The notes: generated by a model not told the origin, from the letters alone. Counted from the first letter of the stretch, positions 11,053 to 21,638 are shown. The stretch is DNA of 33,521 nucleotides from Magnetococcales bacterium (GCA_015232645.1 JADFZF010000015.1:1-33521); one strand, 5' to 3'. Made by a program: numbers and translations.

Positions 11053-11955
11053 ATGGATAATGCCACCCTCCTGCAGCAATTCCTCGACGACATGCTCGTG
11101 GAACATGGGTTGTCGTCCAATACACTCACCGCCTACCGTCATGACCTGGAAGACCTGAAGCAACATCTCGAAACCACAGGACGCGGATGGATCGCCGCCA
11201 GCCGCGACGATCTGACCCAGTGGTTGCAGGGACTGATGCGCCGACCACTCGCTTCCGCCTCCATGGCCCGCAAACGTTCGGCGGCGGGACGATTGTTCCG
11301 CTGGCTGGCGGCCAATGAATGGCGGGACGACGATCCCACATCGTTGCTGGAAACTCCCAGGCGGGGACGACGGTTGCCCAAAGTGTTGAGCGAGGCGGAT
11401 GTCAAGGCCTTACTGGCCGCTCCCGACAAAAGCGATGACCTGGGACTCCGCGATGCCGCCATGTTGGAAACCCTGTACGCCACCGGTTTACGAGTCTCCG
11501 AACTGGTAGGCCTGACCACCGAGGCTCTGGATGTGGGCTATGGCTTCCTGCGGGTGGTGGGCAAGGGGGACAAGGAGCGGGTGGTCCCGGTGGGCGAGGT
11601 CGCCCTGGATCTGCTGGCCCGCTATCAACGGGTTTCGCGTCCGGTCTTGTTGGCCGGACGTTCGGTGGCCGACCTTTTCGTCACCAACCGCGGGCACGGC
11701 ATGACCCGACAAAATTTCTGGTACATCATTCGTCGCCATGCCCGGGAAGCGGGGATCCGGCAAGAGCTGTCACCGCACTTGTTGCGACACTCCTTCGCCT
11801 CGCATCTGCTCAACCACGGCGCCGACCTCCGCGGAGTACAGATGATGCTGGGACACGCCGACATCTCCACCACCGAAATCTATACCCATGTCGCCCGGGA
11901 ACGCCTCAAGGAAGTGCATCGCCGTTTTCATCCCCGATGCCAGGAGTCGCGTTGA
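11053..11955 (+). CDS. xerD: Site-specific tyrosine recombinase XerD/XerC family
   Basis: N-terminal SAM-like core-binding domain; [54 protein letters not shown] (R, HxxR, H, Y). ATG 8 nt after the methyltransferase stop. Confidence 0.92.
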   Translation: MDNATLLQQFLDDMLVEHGLSSNTLTAYRHDLEDLKQHLETTGRGWIAASRDDLTQWLQGLMRRPLASASMARKRSAAGRLFRWLAANEWRDDDPTSLLETPRRGRRLPKVLSEADVKALLAAPDKSDDLGLRDAAMLETLYATGLRVSELVGLTTEALDVGYGFLRVVGKGDKERVVPVGEVALDLLARYQRVSRPVLLAGRSVADLFVTNRGHGMTRQNFWYIIRRHAREAGIRQELSPHLLRHSFASHLLNHGADLRGVQMMLGHADISTTEIYTHVARERLKEVHRRFHPRCQESR

Positions 11956-12953
11956 TGCCGGGGACCGGAGAAGAAGCCTTCGGTTCGAAATTATTGCGAG
12001 GTTTCAAACTCGGACTGTCCTTTTTCCTGTTTTTACCGTTCCTCCTGTTTTTCCTGCCTCTGTGGTGGCTTCATCGCCAAGGAGAGCTTCGGGCCGGTCG
12101 TCCTGCCCCCCAAGCCCCCTGGAACGTCCTTTGCAGTGCAATGGACCGGATCCCGAAACGTCATCCATCCCCCCTCCCTGCCGGCGAAGCCTCGGCCCCG
12201 GCATCTCGAATGCCGATCGTCCCCACCCGACCTGCCGGCAAGGTGGCGTTGGTGACCGGGGGCTCGGATCGAATCGGCGCCATGATTTGCCGGGAACTCT
12301 CTGCCATCGGCTTCGACGTGGCACTGACCTATCATCACTCCGGCCCCAAGGCACAACGCCTGGTCAGCGAACTGACCTCCCAGGGGACAATGGCTCGGTG
12401 CTATCCCTTGGATCTCGCCAATCCCCAACGGATTTCGGCCCTGGTCGAGGCGGTCGAGCAACAGTCAGGCCCCATCACCCTGCTAGTCAACAATGCCGGT
12501 TATTTCCATGCCGATGCCATGGAATGCGGATGGGACAATATGGAAAAACTCATGAAGGTCAATCTCCAAGGGCCGTTGTGGCTCTCCATGCGGGTGGCGC
12601 AAGCGATGCGCCAATCTCGGGTTCAAGGCCAGATCATCTCCCTGGGAGACATCTGGGGGGAACGGACGCTGACCGGACACGCCTGCTATGGCGCCGCCAA
12701 GGCGGGCATGATCATGGCCACACGAGTTTTGGCCCGGGATCTGGCCCCCCAGGTACGCGTCAACGCCATCCTCCCCGGGGCGGTCCTCCCTCCCGCCAGC
12801 CCCCATCCCGGTTTTATGGAAATGTTGGCCCGTACTCCGCTCCGGGACCAAGCCGGTCCTGAAGGAATAGTCCAGGCCCTGCGCTACCTGTTGGAAGCCC
12901 AGTTCGTCACCGGCGAAATCATGCATGTGGATGGGGGGCGGCACTTGACATGA
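11955..12953 (+). CDS. SDR-family oxidoreductase (pteridine-reductase-like) with an N-terminal hydrophobic extension
   Basis: [51 protein letters not shown] overlaps xerD TGA as TGATG with CAGGAG upstream. Alternative start [11 protein letters not shown] at 12210. Confidence 0.8.
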   Translation: MPGTGEEAFGSKLLRGFKLGLSFFLFLPFLLFFLPLWWLHRQGELRAGRPAPQAPWNVLCSAMDRIPKRHPSPLPAGEASAPASRMPIVPTRPAGKVALVTGGSDRIGAMICRELSAIGFDVALTYHHSGPKAQRLVSELTSQGTMARCYPLDLANPQRISALVEAVEQQSGPITLLVNNAGYFHADAMECGWDNMEKLMKVNLQGPLWLSMRVAQAMRQSRVQGQIISLGDIWGERTLTGHACYGAAKAGMIMATRVLARDLAPQVRVNAILPGAVLPPASPHPGFMEMLARTPLRDQAGPEGIVQALRYLLEAQFVTGEIMHVDGGRHLT

Positions 12954-13172
12954 TTTCCGGAAGGCCCGCATTGAAAATCATGCCCACAGGACGTGACGGC
13001 CAGCCCACTCATGCCGCCCCAACGGCGGCATCCCTCCCCCACCAAAAAACGGCCGGGACGACCCAACCGGTGCCAAGGGGCTCCCATCTTCCGGTCGACA
13101 AACATCTTGCGTTCAATACCATCATGATATACAGTGAAATAATGGACTATGCGCGGCCTATAGAGAGACAAA

Positions 13173-13931
13173 ATGGACGAATTCATCATTCTATGTAATG
13201 GAACTCTCCTCGACTTCGAAAAGGATCTGCAACTGAACGTCGATATCATCGATCAACAACATGAACAGTTGTTCCGCTTGGCGGTCATCATGGGAAACTA
13301 TGGCATGAGTTGTGATCAGAGTATCATCGACGCCAGTATCCTCGAATTGGAGTCCTATATCAGCGAACATTTGGGATACGAAGAAAGAATAATGAAGGAA
13401 AATGGCTATCATCTATTGGCCAGCCATGTTGTGGCTCACAATAAACTGCGTTCCGAATTCAGACATTTGAAAAATGATTTCCTGACGAAGCGATCTGAGT
13501 GCAATGCGGATATCGTCCTGAAAATATTTGCCATCGTCCGGGATTGGCTATGCGACCACATCCTGAGAACCGACCGGATGGCCGGCAACTACATGCATCC
13601 CCGACCGGAAATCAAATCCCGTCTACCTCGCTTTTCCTTTGACGACGGTGGATGTCGAGTCCTCCTGGAGTTTCCCCAGAAGAAGGGCATCACCGGATTG
13701 CTAAAAAACATCGGCCCCAATGGCGCCTACCTTGACCTGCAACCGCCCGTTCCGCCATGGATTACCGGCGACATGGAAGGTTTGATCCATCTGTTGCCAT
13801 TGTCCGGTGAAAACCCACGCTGTTGCAAAATCGTCCGCATTGATGCCGGGCGCGGAATGGCCTTGGCTCTTCGGGAACAGCTGGATATGCCGATTCTCTC
13901 GGCTCTTGTATTTGGCCAAACCCAAGTATGA
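13173..13931 (+). CDS. Bacteriohemerythrin with C-terminal PilZ-like domain
   Basis: Hemerythrin ligand pattern: IDQQHEQLF, HLGYE (HxxxE), HVVAH (HxxxH), HILRTD (HxxxxD). C-terminus PRFSF...GLLKNIGPNGAYLDL resembles a degenerate PilZ domain. Confidence 0.8.
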   Translation: MDEFIILCNGTLLDFEKDLQLNVDIIDQQHEQLFRLAVIMGNYGMSCDQSIIDASILELESYISEHLGYEERIMKENGYHLLASHVVAHNKLRSEFRHLKNDFLTKRSECNADIVLKIFAIVRDWLCDHILRTDRMAGNYMHPRPEIKSRLPRFSFDDGGCRVLLEFPQKKGITGLLKNIGPNGAYLDLQPPVPPWITGDMEGLIHLLPLSGENPRCCKIVRIDAGRGMALALREQLDMPILSALVFGQTQV

Positions 13932-14088
13932 TCCGCTCCGATCCCGAACGCTGTCGGAGGTGGAATATGGCCGGGTCAATGAACAAAATGCATGCCTATT
14001 GAATAAGATGGGTCTGGGAATGGACGGGTGGACACCGACCCTCCCAGCCACCAAGTCGGGACGGAAAAAACTGCCGGGGAGCAAAAAT

Positions 14089-14385
14089 ATGCAGATGGAT
14101 GTTTACAAAGAGGGTAACCGGGTCACCATCATGGTCCGGGGAGAGTTCAATTTTCATGTCCGCTCCGCTTTCCGTGATGCCTACAAAAATGAACCTCCCG
14201 GCACCGAGTACGTCATCGGCCTGGGGGGGGTGGCTACCCTGGACAGCGCGGCCATCGGCATGTTGCTGCTGCTGCGGGAACATGCCGGTGGAGATCACTC
14301 CAAGATCACTCTCAGCAACTGCCAACCCTACATCAAAAAACTTCTCCATACCTCGCAGCTGGACCAGTTGTTCAAGGTCACCTGA
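14089..14385 (+). CDS. STAS-domain protein (anti-sigma factor antagonist-like)
   Basis: MQMDVYKEGNRVTIMVRGEFNFHVRSAF...YVIGLGGVATLDSAAIGMLLLLREHAG; GGGGAG upstream of the ATG. The frame is open further upstream. Confidence 0.78.
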   Translation: MQMDVYKEGNRVTIMVRGEFNFHVRSAFRDAYKNEPPGTEYVIGLGGVATLDSAAIGMLLLLREHAGGDHSKITLSNCQPYIKKLLHTSQLDQLFKVT

Positions 14386-14478
14386 ATCTTCCTCCCTCAT
14401 GCCACGAACTGATCCGGTGCTTCCTTTTCCCATCGGCCGATCTACACTGACCTCCCAGTTCGTATGTCCAGGGTGGAC

Positions 14479-17400
14479 TCATTCCCTCCCAGGGGTGCGC
14501 CGCTCCGTCATGGAGGCGTGTTGACGGGCCACCTGCTGGAAGATTTCCAAAAGTTTTTGTTTTCTGATGGGTTTGGTTAGATGTTCGTTACAACCCGAGG
14601 CCAGGCTTTCTTCCTGTTTCCCCGAGGAGGCATGGGCACTCAGGGCACAAATGTACAGCGGTCTGCGGCCCGATTCCCTCTCCCATCGACGAATCGCCCG
14701 GGTGGCCGAATAGCCGTCCATTTTCGGCATCTGAATATCCATGAGTATCAGGTCGAACGCCTCTTTCCGCACCCGCTCCACCGCTTCGGCCCCGTTGTTG
14801 ACCATCGCCAAGGTGTGGGAAGTCGATTTGAAATAGGTTTCGATCAAGATCTGATTTTCTTCGGTATCCTCTGCCAACAGGACATTCAATCTTCCGATGT
14901 CGGTCTGAGACGGTTGCGTTCCAGGCTGAGTCGGCAGCGGCACAAGTTCGGTGACGCGCCGCGGCAGGGTAAAAGAAAAGGTACTGCCAACATTTCGTTG
15001 GCTCTCCACCCAGATCCTCCCCCCCATCAGTTCCACAAGCTGCCGCGATATGGTCAAACCAAGCCCAGTCCCGCCATATTGACGGGTGATCCCGGCATTG
15101 GCCTGGGTGAACCGCTCGAAAATACGATCGATATCCTGAGGGGCAATGCCAATACCGGTGTCGGTGACGGAAAACAGCATCAGGCCTGGATTTTGAGGCG
15201 CCGATCGCAGGCTGACGATCACCTGGCCATGATCGGTAAACTTGATGGCGTTACTCACCAGATTGATCAATACCTGCCGTACCCGACCTTCGTCTCCCAA
15301 CACCACTTCCGGCATGCCGGAGGCCATTTGGCCCGAAAGCACGATCCCTTTCTGTTCTGCAGGCAGCTGCATGAGCTGAACGGTATCGGTGACCACCTGC
15401 GCCGGGGAGAACGGCGCCTCCAACATCTGAAAACGTCCCGCCTCGATACGCGAGCTGTCCAGGACATCATTGATGATCCCCAGCAACGTCTGTCCCGAAC
15501 GATACATCAATTCCACATACCGTCGCTGTTCACTGGACAGTTCGGTTTCCAGCAAGACCCCCCCCATGCCCAAGACCACGTTCATGGGGGTTCGGATTTC
15601 GTGACTCATGGCCGAAAGAAAATCACTCTTGGCCCGGTTGGCCGATTCGGCCTCCACTTTGGCATCATGCCATTTTTTCTCGCTGGCACGCAGTTCCTCT
15701 TCAAGATGCTTGCGCTTGGAGATATCCCTCCAGGCGACGAACAGGACCTTCCTGCGTTCCAGGCGGGTCACGGAGGCGGTCACCTCCGCCCAATAATCGC
15801 CACCGCCGTCCAACCGACGATACATCCATTCGAACCGGTGATAACCCCGTCGCAAACATTGATCCGCGTGCTGAAACGCCGAATCCCTGGAAGTCGTGCC
15901 ATCGGGCTGCCTCTCTGGAGCCAATTCATCGACTCGTTTGCCGATGATCTGTTCCCGGTCCCCGCGTAAAAGTTTTTCGGTCGCCACGTTGCAATCGGAG
16001 ATCCGTCCCTGATCGGTTTCGATGATGGCATAGGCATCGGGAGAGTGGAAAAACAGGGTCGAATAACGCTCCTTCAATTCCAATATTTCCTGTTCCACCC
16101 GCACCTGTTCGGTAATATCCGCCTGGATGCCGCTCCAGATGGTGGCGCCATCCTGGAGGCTGGTGGAGATGGAACTGATGCGCACCCACCGCGTTTCGCC
16201 ATGGCGGCGAACCCGTCCCATCCACTGAAATGGTTCCAATGACGCACTGACCTTGTCGATCTCCGCCAAGAACCCGGGAAAATCATCGGGGTGGATGGCC
16301 TGAAAGGCCAGCCGATCGTCGAGCATGACCTCTTCCCTGCTCAATCCGAGTTGATCGCACCAGTTGTTGCTGACAAAATCAAACCGGGATCCGCCTCCCG
16401 CCAATGATCGCCATTTATAAACCCCGACCGGAATTCGTTGCAAAAGATCGGACCATTCCGCCATGACATTTTGTAATTCAATCTGATTCTTTTTCAATTC
16501 GGTTATGTCGAATAGGGAGACGAGATATTGCGGCGGTTGCAACCCTTTCAATGCTCGCGCGTCGGTCAGCGCCGTTTTGCTACTGCCATCCCGGCATCGA
16601 ATGTCTACCTCCATGCTTTGAAAAGCCGCCCCCGTTTGCGCCGCTGCCTGCAAACGCCGCAGCCACTCTGTTTGCACCCACTGCCGATAGACAGGATCGG
16701 GATAGGCCAGTGGCCACCACTCCGCCAGCGTCGGAACCTCTTCGGGATGGTAGCCGAACGTCTGGATGATGGCCGGATTGGCATAAATTATATAATGTCG
16801 ATCATCTATGATAACATAGGGAACAGGAGAGGATTGCAAGATGATGCGAAAGTTATCCTCGGCCCGTTGCCGGTCGACGACTTCTCGTCGCAGCCGACGA
16901 TTCCATAAGCCGAAAAAAAGAAAAATCAACACCACCGCCGTACCACTGGGAACCAACCAACGCAGCATGGTTTCGATGGCGATGCCGAAATGGACCTCAA
17001 CCGCCAGCCATGTCGTCTCGATGGCTGCCTTTTCCTTGCTGCTCATCGCCGTCAATTGCTGGTCCAAAAGCGTCGCCAGTTCCGGCCAATCCTTGCGTAC
17101 CGCCATGGCCAGTTCAAACCGATAGGGGGTCGGGGCCGCTATCCGCACATGGGACAGACGCAGATGACGCATCTGATAGGTAATGGCCCCCAGATTGTCG
17201 ACCATGGCATCGATTTCTCGATTTTCCAACGCCATCAACCCCTGCACCAGCGTGTCGAACAACTCCAATCTCAGCTCGGGATGATCCTTGGCCAACTGTT
17301 CATGGGTGATATAACTCTTGACCACCCCGGTTTTTCTTGCCGTCAACGAATAAAGGCCAGAGACGAAAGACCCTTCATCATGGGTGGCAATGACCACGGG

Positions 17401-17799
17401 AAAAGAGATGTAGGGTTGGGTAAAATTGAGAAATTCTTCTCGTTCCTTGGACCATGCCACCGCGGGCAGCATGTCGATTTCCCCGCGTTTGATCTTTTCC
17501 ATGACTTCCGCCCAGCTCAGGCCGAAAACGGGTTCGATCACGACTCCGAGACCTTTGGCTGCCGCGGCGACATAATCGGCACCGATGCCAACGAAGTTGT
17601 TTTTGGTGTCCTGGAAGACAAATGGAGGCCAGGAATAGTCGTCGCCCAGGCGAATGGTCGCATGGGCCGCCAACCACTCCCTCTGCTTCGGGTCGGGATG
17701 CCTTCCGGCCTCAGGCTGAACCGCCAGGGAAGTCATGGGGAGGGCTTGGATTAAAAGGGAAACAAGCCCCGCACCGACGATCTTCACCAATGGGTCCAT
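14479..17799 (-). CDS. BvgS-like hybrid histidine kinase (SBP_bac_3 sensor, TM, PAS repeats, HisKA, HATPase, REC)
   Basis: Venus-flytrap motif WLAAHATIRLGDDYSWPPFVF...GIGADYV; PAS repeats; [58 protein letters not shown]...LILMDIQMPKMDGY. Confidence 0.93.
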   Translation of the reverse strand: MDPLVKIVGAGLVSLLIQALPMTSLAVQPEAGRHPDPKQREWLAAHATIRLGDDYSWPPFVFQDTKNNFVGIGADYVAAAAKGLGVVIEPVFGLSWAEVMEKIKRGEIDMLPAVAWSKEREEFLNFTQPYISFPVVIATHDEGSFVSGLYSLTARKTGVVKSYITHEQLAKDHPELRLELFDTLVQGLMALENREIDAMVDNLGAITYQMRHLRLSHVRIAAPTPYRFELAMAVRKDWPELATLLDQQLTAMSSKEKAAIETTWLAVEVHFGIAIETMLRWLVPSGTAVVLIFLFFGLWNRRLRREVVDRQRAEDNFRIILQSSPVPYVIIDDRHYIIYANPAIIQTFGYHPEEVPTLAEWWPLAYPDPVYRQWVQTEWLRRLQAAAQTGAAFQSMEVDIRCRDGSSKTALTDARALKGLQPPQYLVSLFDITELKKNQIELQNVMAEWSDLLQRIPVGVYKWRSLAGGGSRFDFVSNNWCDQLGLSREEVMLDDRLAFQAIHPDDFPGFLAEIDKVSASLEPFQWMGRVRRHGETRWVRISSISTSLQDGATIWSGIQADITEQVRVEQEILELKERYSTLFFHSPDAYAIIETDQGRISDCNVATEKLLRGDREQIIGKRVDELAPERQPDGTTSRDSAFQHADQCLRRGYHRFEWMYRRLDGGGDYWAEVTASVTRLERRKVLFVAWRDISKRKHLEEELRASEKKWHDAKVEAESANRAKSDFLSAMSHEIRTPMNVVLGMGGVLLETELSSEQRRYVELMYRSGQTLLGIINDVLDSSRIEAGRFQMLEAPFSPAQVVTDTVQLMQLPAEQKGIVLSGQMASGMPEVVLGDEGRVRQVLINLVSNAIKFTDHGQVIVSLRSAPQNPGLMLFSVTDTGIGIAPQDIDRIFERFTQANAGITRQYGGTGLGLTISRQLVELMGGRIWVESQRNVGSTFSFTLPRRVTELVPLPTQPGTQPSQTDIGRLNVLLAEDTEENQILIETYFKSTSHTLAMVNNGAEAVERVRKEAFDLILMDIQMPKMDGYSATRAIRRWERESGRRPLYICALSAHASSGKQEESLASGCNEHLTKPIRKQKLLEIFQQVARQHASMTERRTPGRE

Positions 17800-18142
17800 A
17801 GGTAGCCAGACAAACGAGCCTCCGGAATCGCAGGGGAATTGTCCGGATGGGATGGAGAAATGATGTTTTGGAATGGAGTCAAAGACCAGGGGGGCATCAC
17901 CTTGCCCGAATCCGAAGGTCAGGAAATATCAGTGACACAAAGTGATCCTGTCGCGCAAGGAAAAATCGGGTACCCCCCCTGTGACCAGGAAGCGCAAGGT
18001 AGGGTCGACCAAGCCACGCCACCCCATTTCCGTTCCAGGTGAGGTGTCCTGCGGTTCAGGGAAGGGATCCATCAGGGACCCGCCGCCCTGGGATCGTATC
18101 CCACTCACCCTTCCCCATCCTTCGACAAGAATGATTGGATTT

Positions 18143-19243
18143 CTACGTCGAAGCCCGGGATCGCCCTTCCGCCTTGGCCCGATACAGCGCCGCATCCGCC
18201 TTTTCCCACCAACTGGTCAAATCATCTCCCTTCTCCCACTGCGCCAGACCAATGCTGACCCCCAACAGGGGGGCACCGGGAGCACCAATGTTCAAAGCCC
18301 GCACCGCCTCGCAAATCCGCTCCATGAGTCCAAAGGCGTTGGGCAGATTGGTATTGGGTAAAATCAGTGCAAATTCATCGCCACCGATGCGCGCCAACAG
18401 GTCGGCATCCCGTATCATGGACGCGAATGTGCGCGATACCGTGCGCAAGACCTCATCCCCCTCCCCATGCCCCAATCGGTCATTGATCCCCTTGAAGTGA
18501 TCCAGGTCCAGACAGGCCAATACCAACGGCTTGCCATACCGCCCCGACTGCTTGCGCTCCTGTTCCGCCCTTTCCATGAAAACCCGACGATTCACCAACC
18601 CCGTCAACGCATCCTTGCGCGCCTGCTCGTACAGATCCTCATACACCAGGGCCCGATCCAACGGTCCCTTGAGGTCGGCAAGAATGGACTCCAATTCCTC
18701 CAACTCCCCCTGTCCCGATACCGATGCATCCCGGTGGATCAACAACAATCGATCATGGCCATGCTTATCCAAGGTCCAATGCTGAAAGACCAAACCCAGA
18801 GATTCCACTCGATCCCCCGCCTCCCGATCCAGAGGATCCTCCAACAGTCGCTGCGCCACCTCCATCAGCCGCTGCCGATGCGGTCCATGACATGAACACG
18901 CCGTTGGAATTTTCTCTCGGCCATGATGCCTGTACGCCACCAGATCATGGTTGATCCTTGGCGCCAGCCAGCGCGAAAATGCATCCAACATGGAATCGAG
19001 ATCCAAGGTTTCCCCCAGCTTGCGATGCAGCTCATAGACCCGCGACAAACGCACCGTCTCGCGCTTGTAGCTGTCGATCTCCTCCTGCAACTCCTTGGGG
19101 TGTCTGGCAAACAAGGCCGGATTGATTTCCGGCCGGCGTCGATTGAATCGTGATACGCTGATGCCCATGGGACCATTCCTTCGTTTGGATTCCAATTCGT
19201 TGTCCTGTTCGCGCCAACGATTGGAATCGAGCGCCTGTCTCAT
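18143..19243 (-). CDS. Soluble diguanylate cyclase (N-terminal GAF-like region plus GGDEF)
   Basis: DALTGLVNRRVFMERA; CLDLDHFKGINDRLGHGEGD; RDADLLARIGGDEFALIL with RxxD I-site. Confidence 0.92.
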   Translation of the reverse strand: MRQALDSNRWREQDNELESKRRNGPMGISVSRFNRRRPEINPALFARHPKELQEEIDSYKRETVRLSRVYELHRKLGETLDLDSMLDAFSRWLAPRINHDLVAYRHHGREKIPTACSCHGPHRQRLMEVAQRLLEDPLDREAGDRVESLGLVFQHWTLDKHGHDRLLLIHRDASVSGQGELEELESILADLKGPLDRALVYEDLYEQARKDALTGLVNRRVFMERAEQERKQSGRYGKPLVLACLDLDHFKGINDRLGHGEGDEVLRTVSRTFASMIRDADLLARIGGDEFALILPNTNLPNAFGLMERICEAVRALNIGAPGAPLLGVSIGLAQWEKGDDLTSWWEKADAALYRAKAEGRSRAST

Positions 19244-19457
19244 CGAAATATCCGAACCTGAACACTGATATACCTAAGAATTGCCAACTTCATGCCAATC
19301 CTGGACGAAGGAACAAATGCTCTACTTTTATTAATACAATTGGATAGATCGTTTATTTTTCAATATGTTGAATAACAATGACCAATAAAGACAACCAGCC
19401 CGCCGTTCATCGATTCGCTTATGGACAGTTAAAACACTGGCAAACAGGAAAAAAGGG

Positions 19458-19489
19458 TAAAAAAAAAGGTGGGGATTTTTTTCCCCACC
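19458..19489 (-). terminator. Rho-independent terminator downstream of the flagellin gene
   Basis: On the minus strand: GGTGGGGA-AAAAAA-TCCCCACC followed by TTTTTTTTTACCC. Confidence 0.85.
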
Positions 19490-19522
19490 CGGCAATTATT
19501 GAATGTGGAAGAAGATTTTTCG

Positions 19523-20329
19523 CTATTGCACCAACTGATGAACGCGGGCCCCCGAAAGACGGTCGGCCTGGACCTGCACCGCCAGACCCGCCTGGGAACG
19601 AATAGCCAGGGCGATGGCGCTAGAAGCCCTATCCGCCATATCGGCGTTGAGAATTCGACTGCCGATGATCTGATTGTCGTAGCCCTGCGACAGGGTCGCA
19701 GAAGCTTGAGTCAGTTGTGATTCGATCGCCCCCCATTGGGCGCTTTGCTCCTGGATGATCTGCAAGGCATCGGCGGAGGCCTGCATGGCGGCCTCGGCGC
19801 CACCTTGGGTCGTCAGATCCACCGGCGCCAACAATCCGCGTAGATCCTGTAAGCCGACATGGGTCTGTTCACCCGCATTCGGCCCCGACTGAAACGAAAC
19901 GGTCTGATCCGAGGCCAACAGGAGGTGATCGTTGTAAGAGGTATCGGAGATGGTCGATTGAATCTGATTCCAGAGGGAGGCCGCCTGTTGTTGCCATGTT
20001 TGCCGATCGGCATCGGTCGGACTGCCATTGGCACTGCGAGTCGCCAAGTCCTGCAGCTGCTGCAGGCTGGTGGCCACATCCTCAAGCGCTCCACCGGCCA
20101 CCTGGACGGTGGCGATGCCATCATTGATCTGCATCCTGGCCTGATTGGTCCCTTTGAGCTGACTGGTCATGCGGTCGGCGATGGCAATCATCGCGGCACT
20201 TTCGAAACCATGGCCGGTTTTGCCGCCTCCCGCCAGTTGTCTCAGGGTTTCGCTGATCGATTTGAATGCCGGGTCGTTTTTACCCGGCAGATTTTGCAGT
20301 CCAACGCTGTTTGTCGAAATCATGGCCAT
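19523..20329 (-). CDS. Flagellin-like protein (short, divergent termini)
   Basis: SISETLRQLAGGGKTGHGFESAAMIAIADRMTSQLKGTNQARMQINDGIATVQVAGGALEDVATSLQQLQDLATRSANGSPTDADR matches the flagellin N-terminal D1 pattern; Q-rich C-terminal helix. Confidence 0.85.
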   Translation of the reverse strand: MAMISTNSVGLQNLPGKNDPAFKSISETLRQLAGGGKTGHGFESAAMIAIADRMTSQLKGTNQARMQINDGIATVQVAGGALEDVATSLQQLQDLATRSANGSPTDADRQTWQQQAASLWNQIQSTISDTSYNDHLLLASDQTVSFQSGPNAGEQTHVGLQDLRGLLAPVDLTTQGGAEAAMQASADALQIIQEQSAQWGAIESQLTQASATLSQGYDNQIIGSRILNADMADRASSAIALAIRSQAGLAVQVQADRLSGARVHQLVQ

Positions 20330-20805
20330 GATGGTCCTCACTTTCTCCCCTGACTCACTCCCCGCCTCCGGCATCACCAGGCAAGGTGGCTAGCGCCATT
20401 CTTTAATATTATGGCATCCTTAACCCGATAGGCTCAAGCGGAATTTTAATGGTTGTCCAGGGCCACCGACCCGGCATTTTTTGCCGCCGGTCCCTGGTTA
20501 TCATGATACTTTGCAAAAATCATGCAAACACTGCGGACAGTTGCCAGCCAAGATGCACGCCTGCACCAGATGAACGCAATAACCTCGCGGTAACCTGGAT
20601 TCAAATAAACAGGCGCGAAAAAAGCAAAAACAATATCAAACCCCTGGGGACGGTCCCCCACCCCACCCTTTAATTATTGATCGTTTCCAATAACAGGAGG
20701 GGGGATCTGAATGGTTGCCTGTCATCTGGCTTGCCGGGTGCATTGTTACAAATAGGTCGTTCCAACCCATACCGGTAGGCCGACAGATCGTCGATTCCCG
20801 CTGAT

Positions 20806-21063
20806 ATGACACTCAGCGGCAAGAAAGAAAACTTAACTCCCTTGTCCTCGGGTAGGGCATCACCACGAACACTGCCACACCTGGATCTTGCGAGGCGAGG
20901 AACCCCTGTGCCAGAAGAGGGGAAGCGCATTACCCCGCAACGCCGGGATGGGCTGGAGATTCTGTCCAAATCCCACTGCAGCCTCGGTGCCTGCGACATC
21001 ATGGAACACATGACACAGGAAATCGACTTCCGGTTGCAGACGGTCACGGTGGAAATCGAAAAG
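20806..21063 (+). pseudogene. Possible degenerate Fur/Zur-family N-terminal domain fragment
   Basis: RITPQRRDGLEILSKSHCSLGACDIMEHMTQ resembles the Zur winged-helix start (LTPxRxxVLExLxxxHxPLGAYDILExL); the following helix and metal-binding region are not recognisable. Confidence 0.35.
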
Positions 21064-21167
21064 GAGTGTCCGACATCTCTGAAAAGATCAAACCAAACCA
21101 TCTTCCAACGGCGCCGGTCGCTGCCCACGAAAAATGGATCATCTCGACCATCATGCGTGGCCGCCTG

Positions 21168-21638
21168 ATGAAAACCTCCATCGACCCCGCCTGGGTCCCA
21201 TCATTGACCAAAGGAAAAATCACTACACCCGCGGCAATGATGCAGCTGGCTTTGGTTCTCTCACTGTGCGCCGGGGGCCGACGTCTTCGGGGCCAGTCTC
21301 GTGGAATTCACTACCCCGGTCCCTATGGCCTTCCTGGTCTCTGGTCCCATGTCCATCGATGCGACACGGGAATTCCTCCCCGCCTGGGAGCAAACCGAAG
21401 GGGGGTGTTGCGCTGCCGTTTCGCCATCGCCTGCAGTGCGGCCGATGCCACCCCTCTGGCCGTCGTGCTCGACGGGAATCCTCCCGACAGCACCTTCCCC
21501 GACGAAGGCTGGTTCCGGGTGTGGGGGGTCACCCAACCCCTGTCCGACGACTCCCGTCCCCTGACGCTGTGGGAGGACCGTCATGAACCGATCCTCAAGC
21601 CCGATCAACCCGACTTGAATTGGCTCGACCTCTTGTAA
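21168..21638 (+). pseudogene. Frame-disrupted gene with a YcgQ/TIGR03943-like C-terminal domain
   Basis: C-terminal RCRFAIACSAADATPLAVVLDGN...PDEGWFRVWGV in frame 0. The intervening ADVFGASLVEFTTPVPMAFLVSGPMSIDATREFLPAWEQTEGG reads in frame +1, with breaks near G5 (21273-21277) and G6 (21400-21405). Confidence 0.45.

Noticed and set aside
11888-12862. 324-aa plus-strand ORF overlapping xerD and the SDR gene
   Set aside because: Pro/Arg/Ser-rich alternative frame of the SDR gene; no domain motifs.
14581-15969. 462-aa plus-strand ORF
   Set aside because: Antisense to the catalytic and REC domains of the BvgS-like kinase; low-complexity composition typical of shadow ORFs.
17839-18142. Small ORFs in the GC-rich gap between the BvgS-like kinase and the diguanylate cyclase
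   Set aside because: No conserved motif or convincing start site; treated as intergenic.
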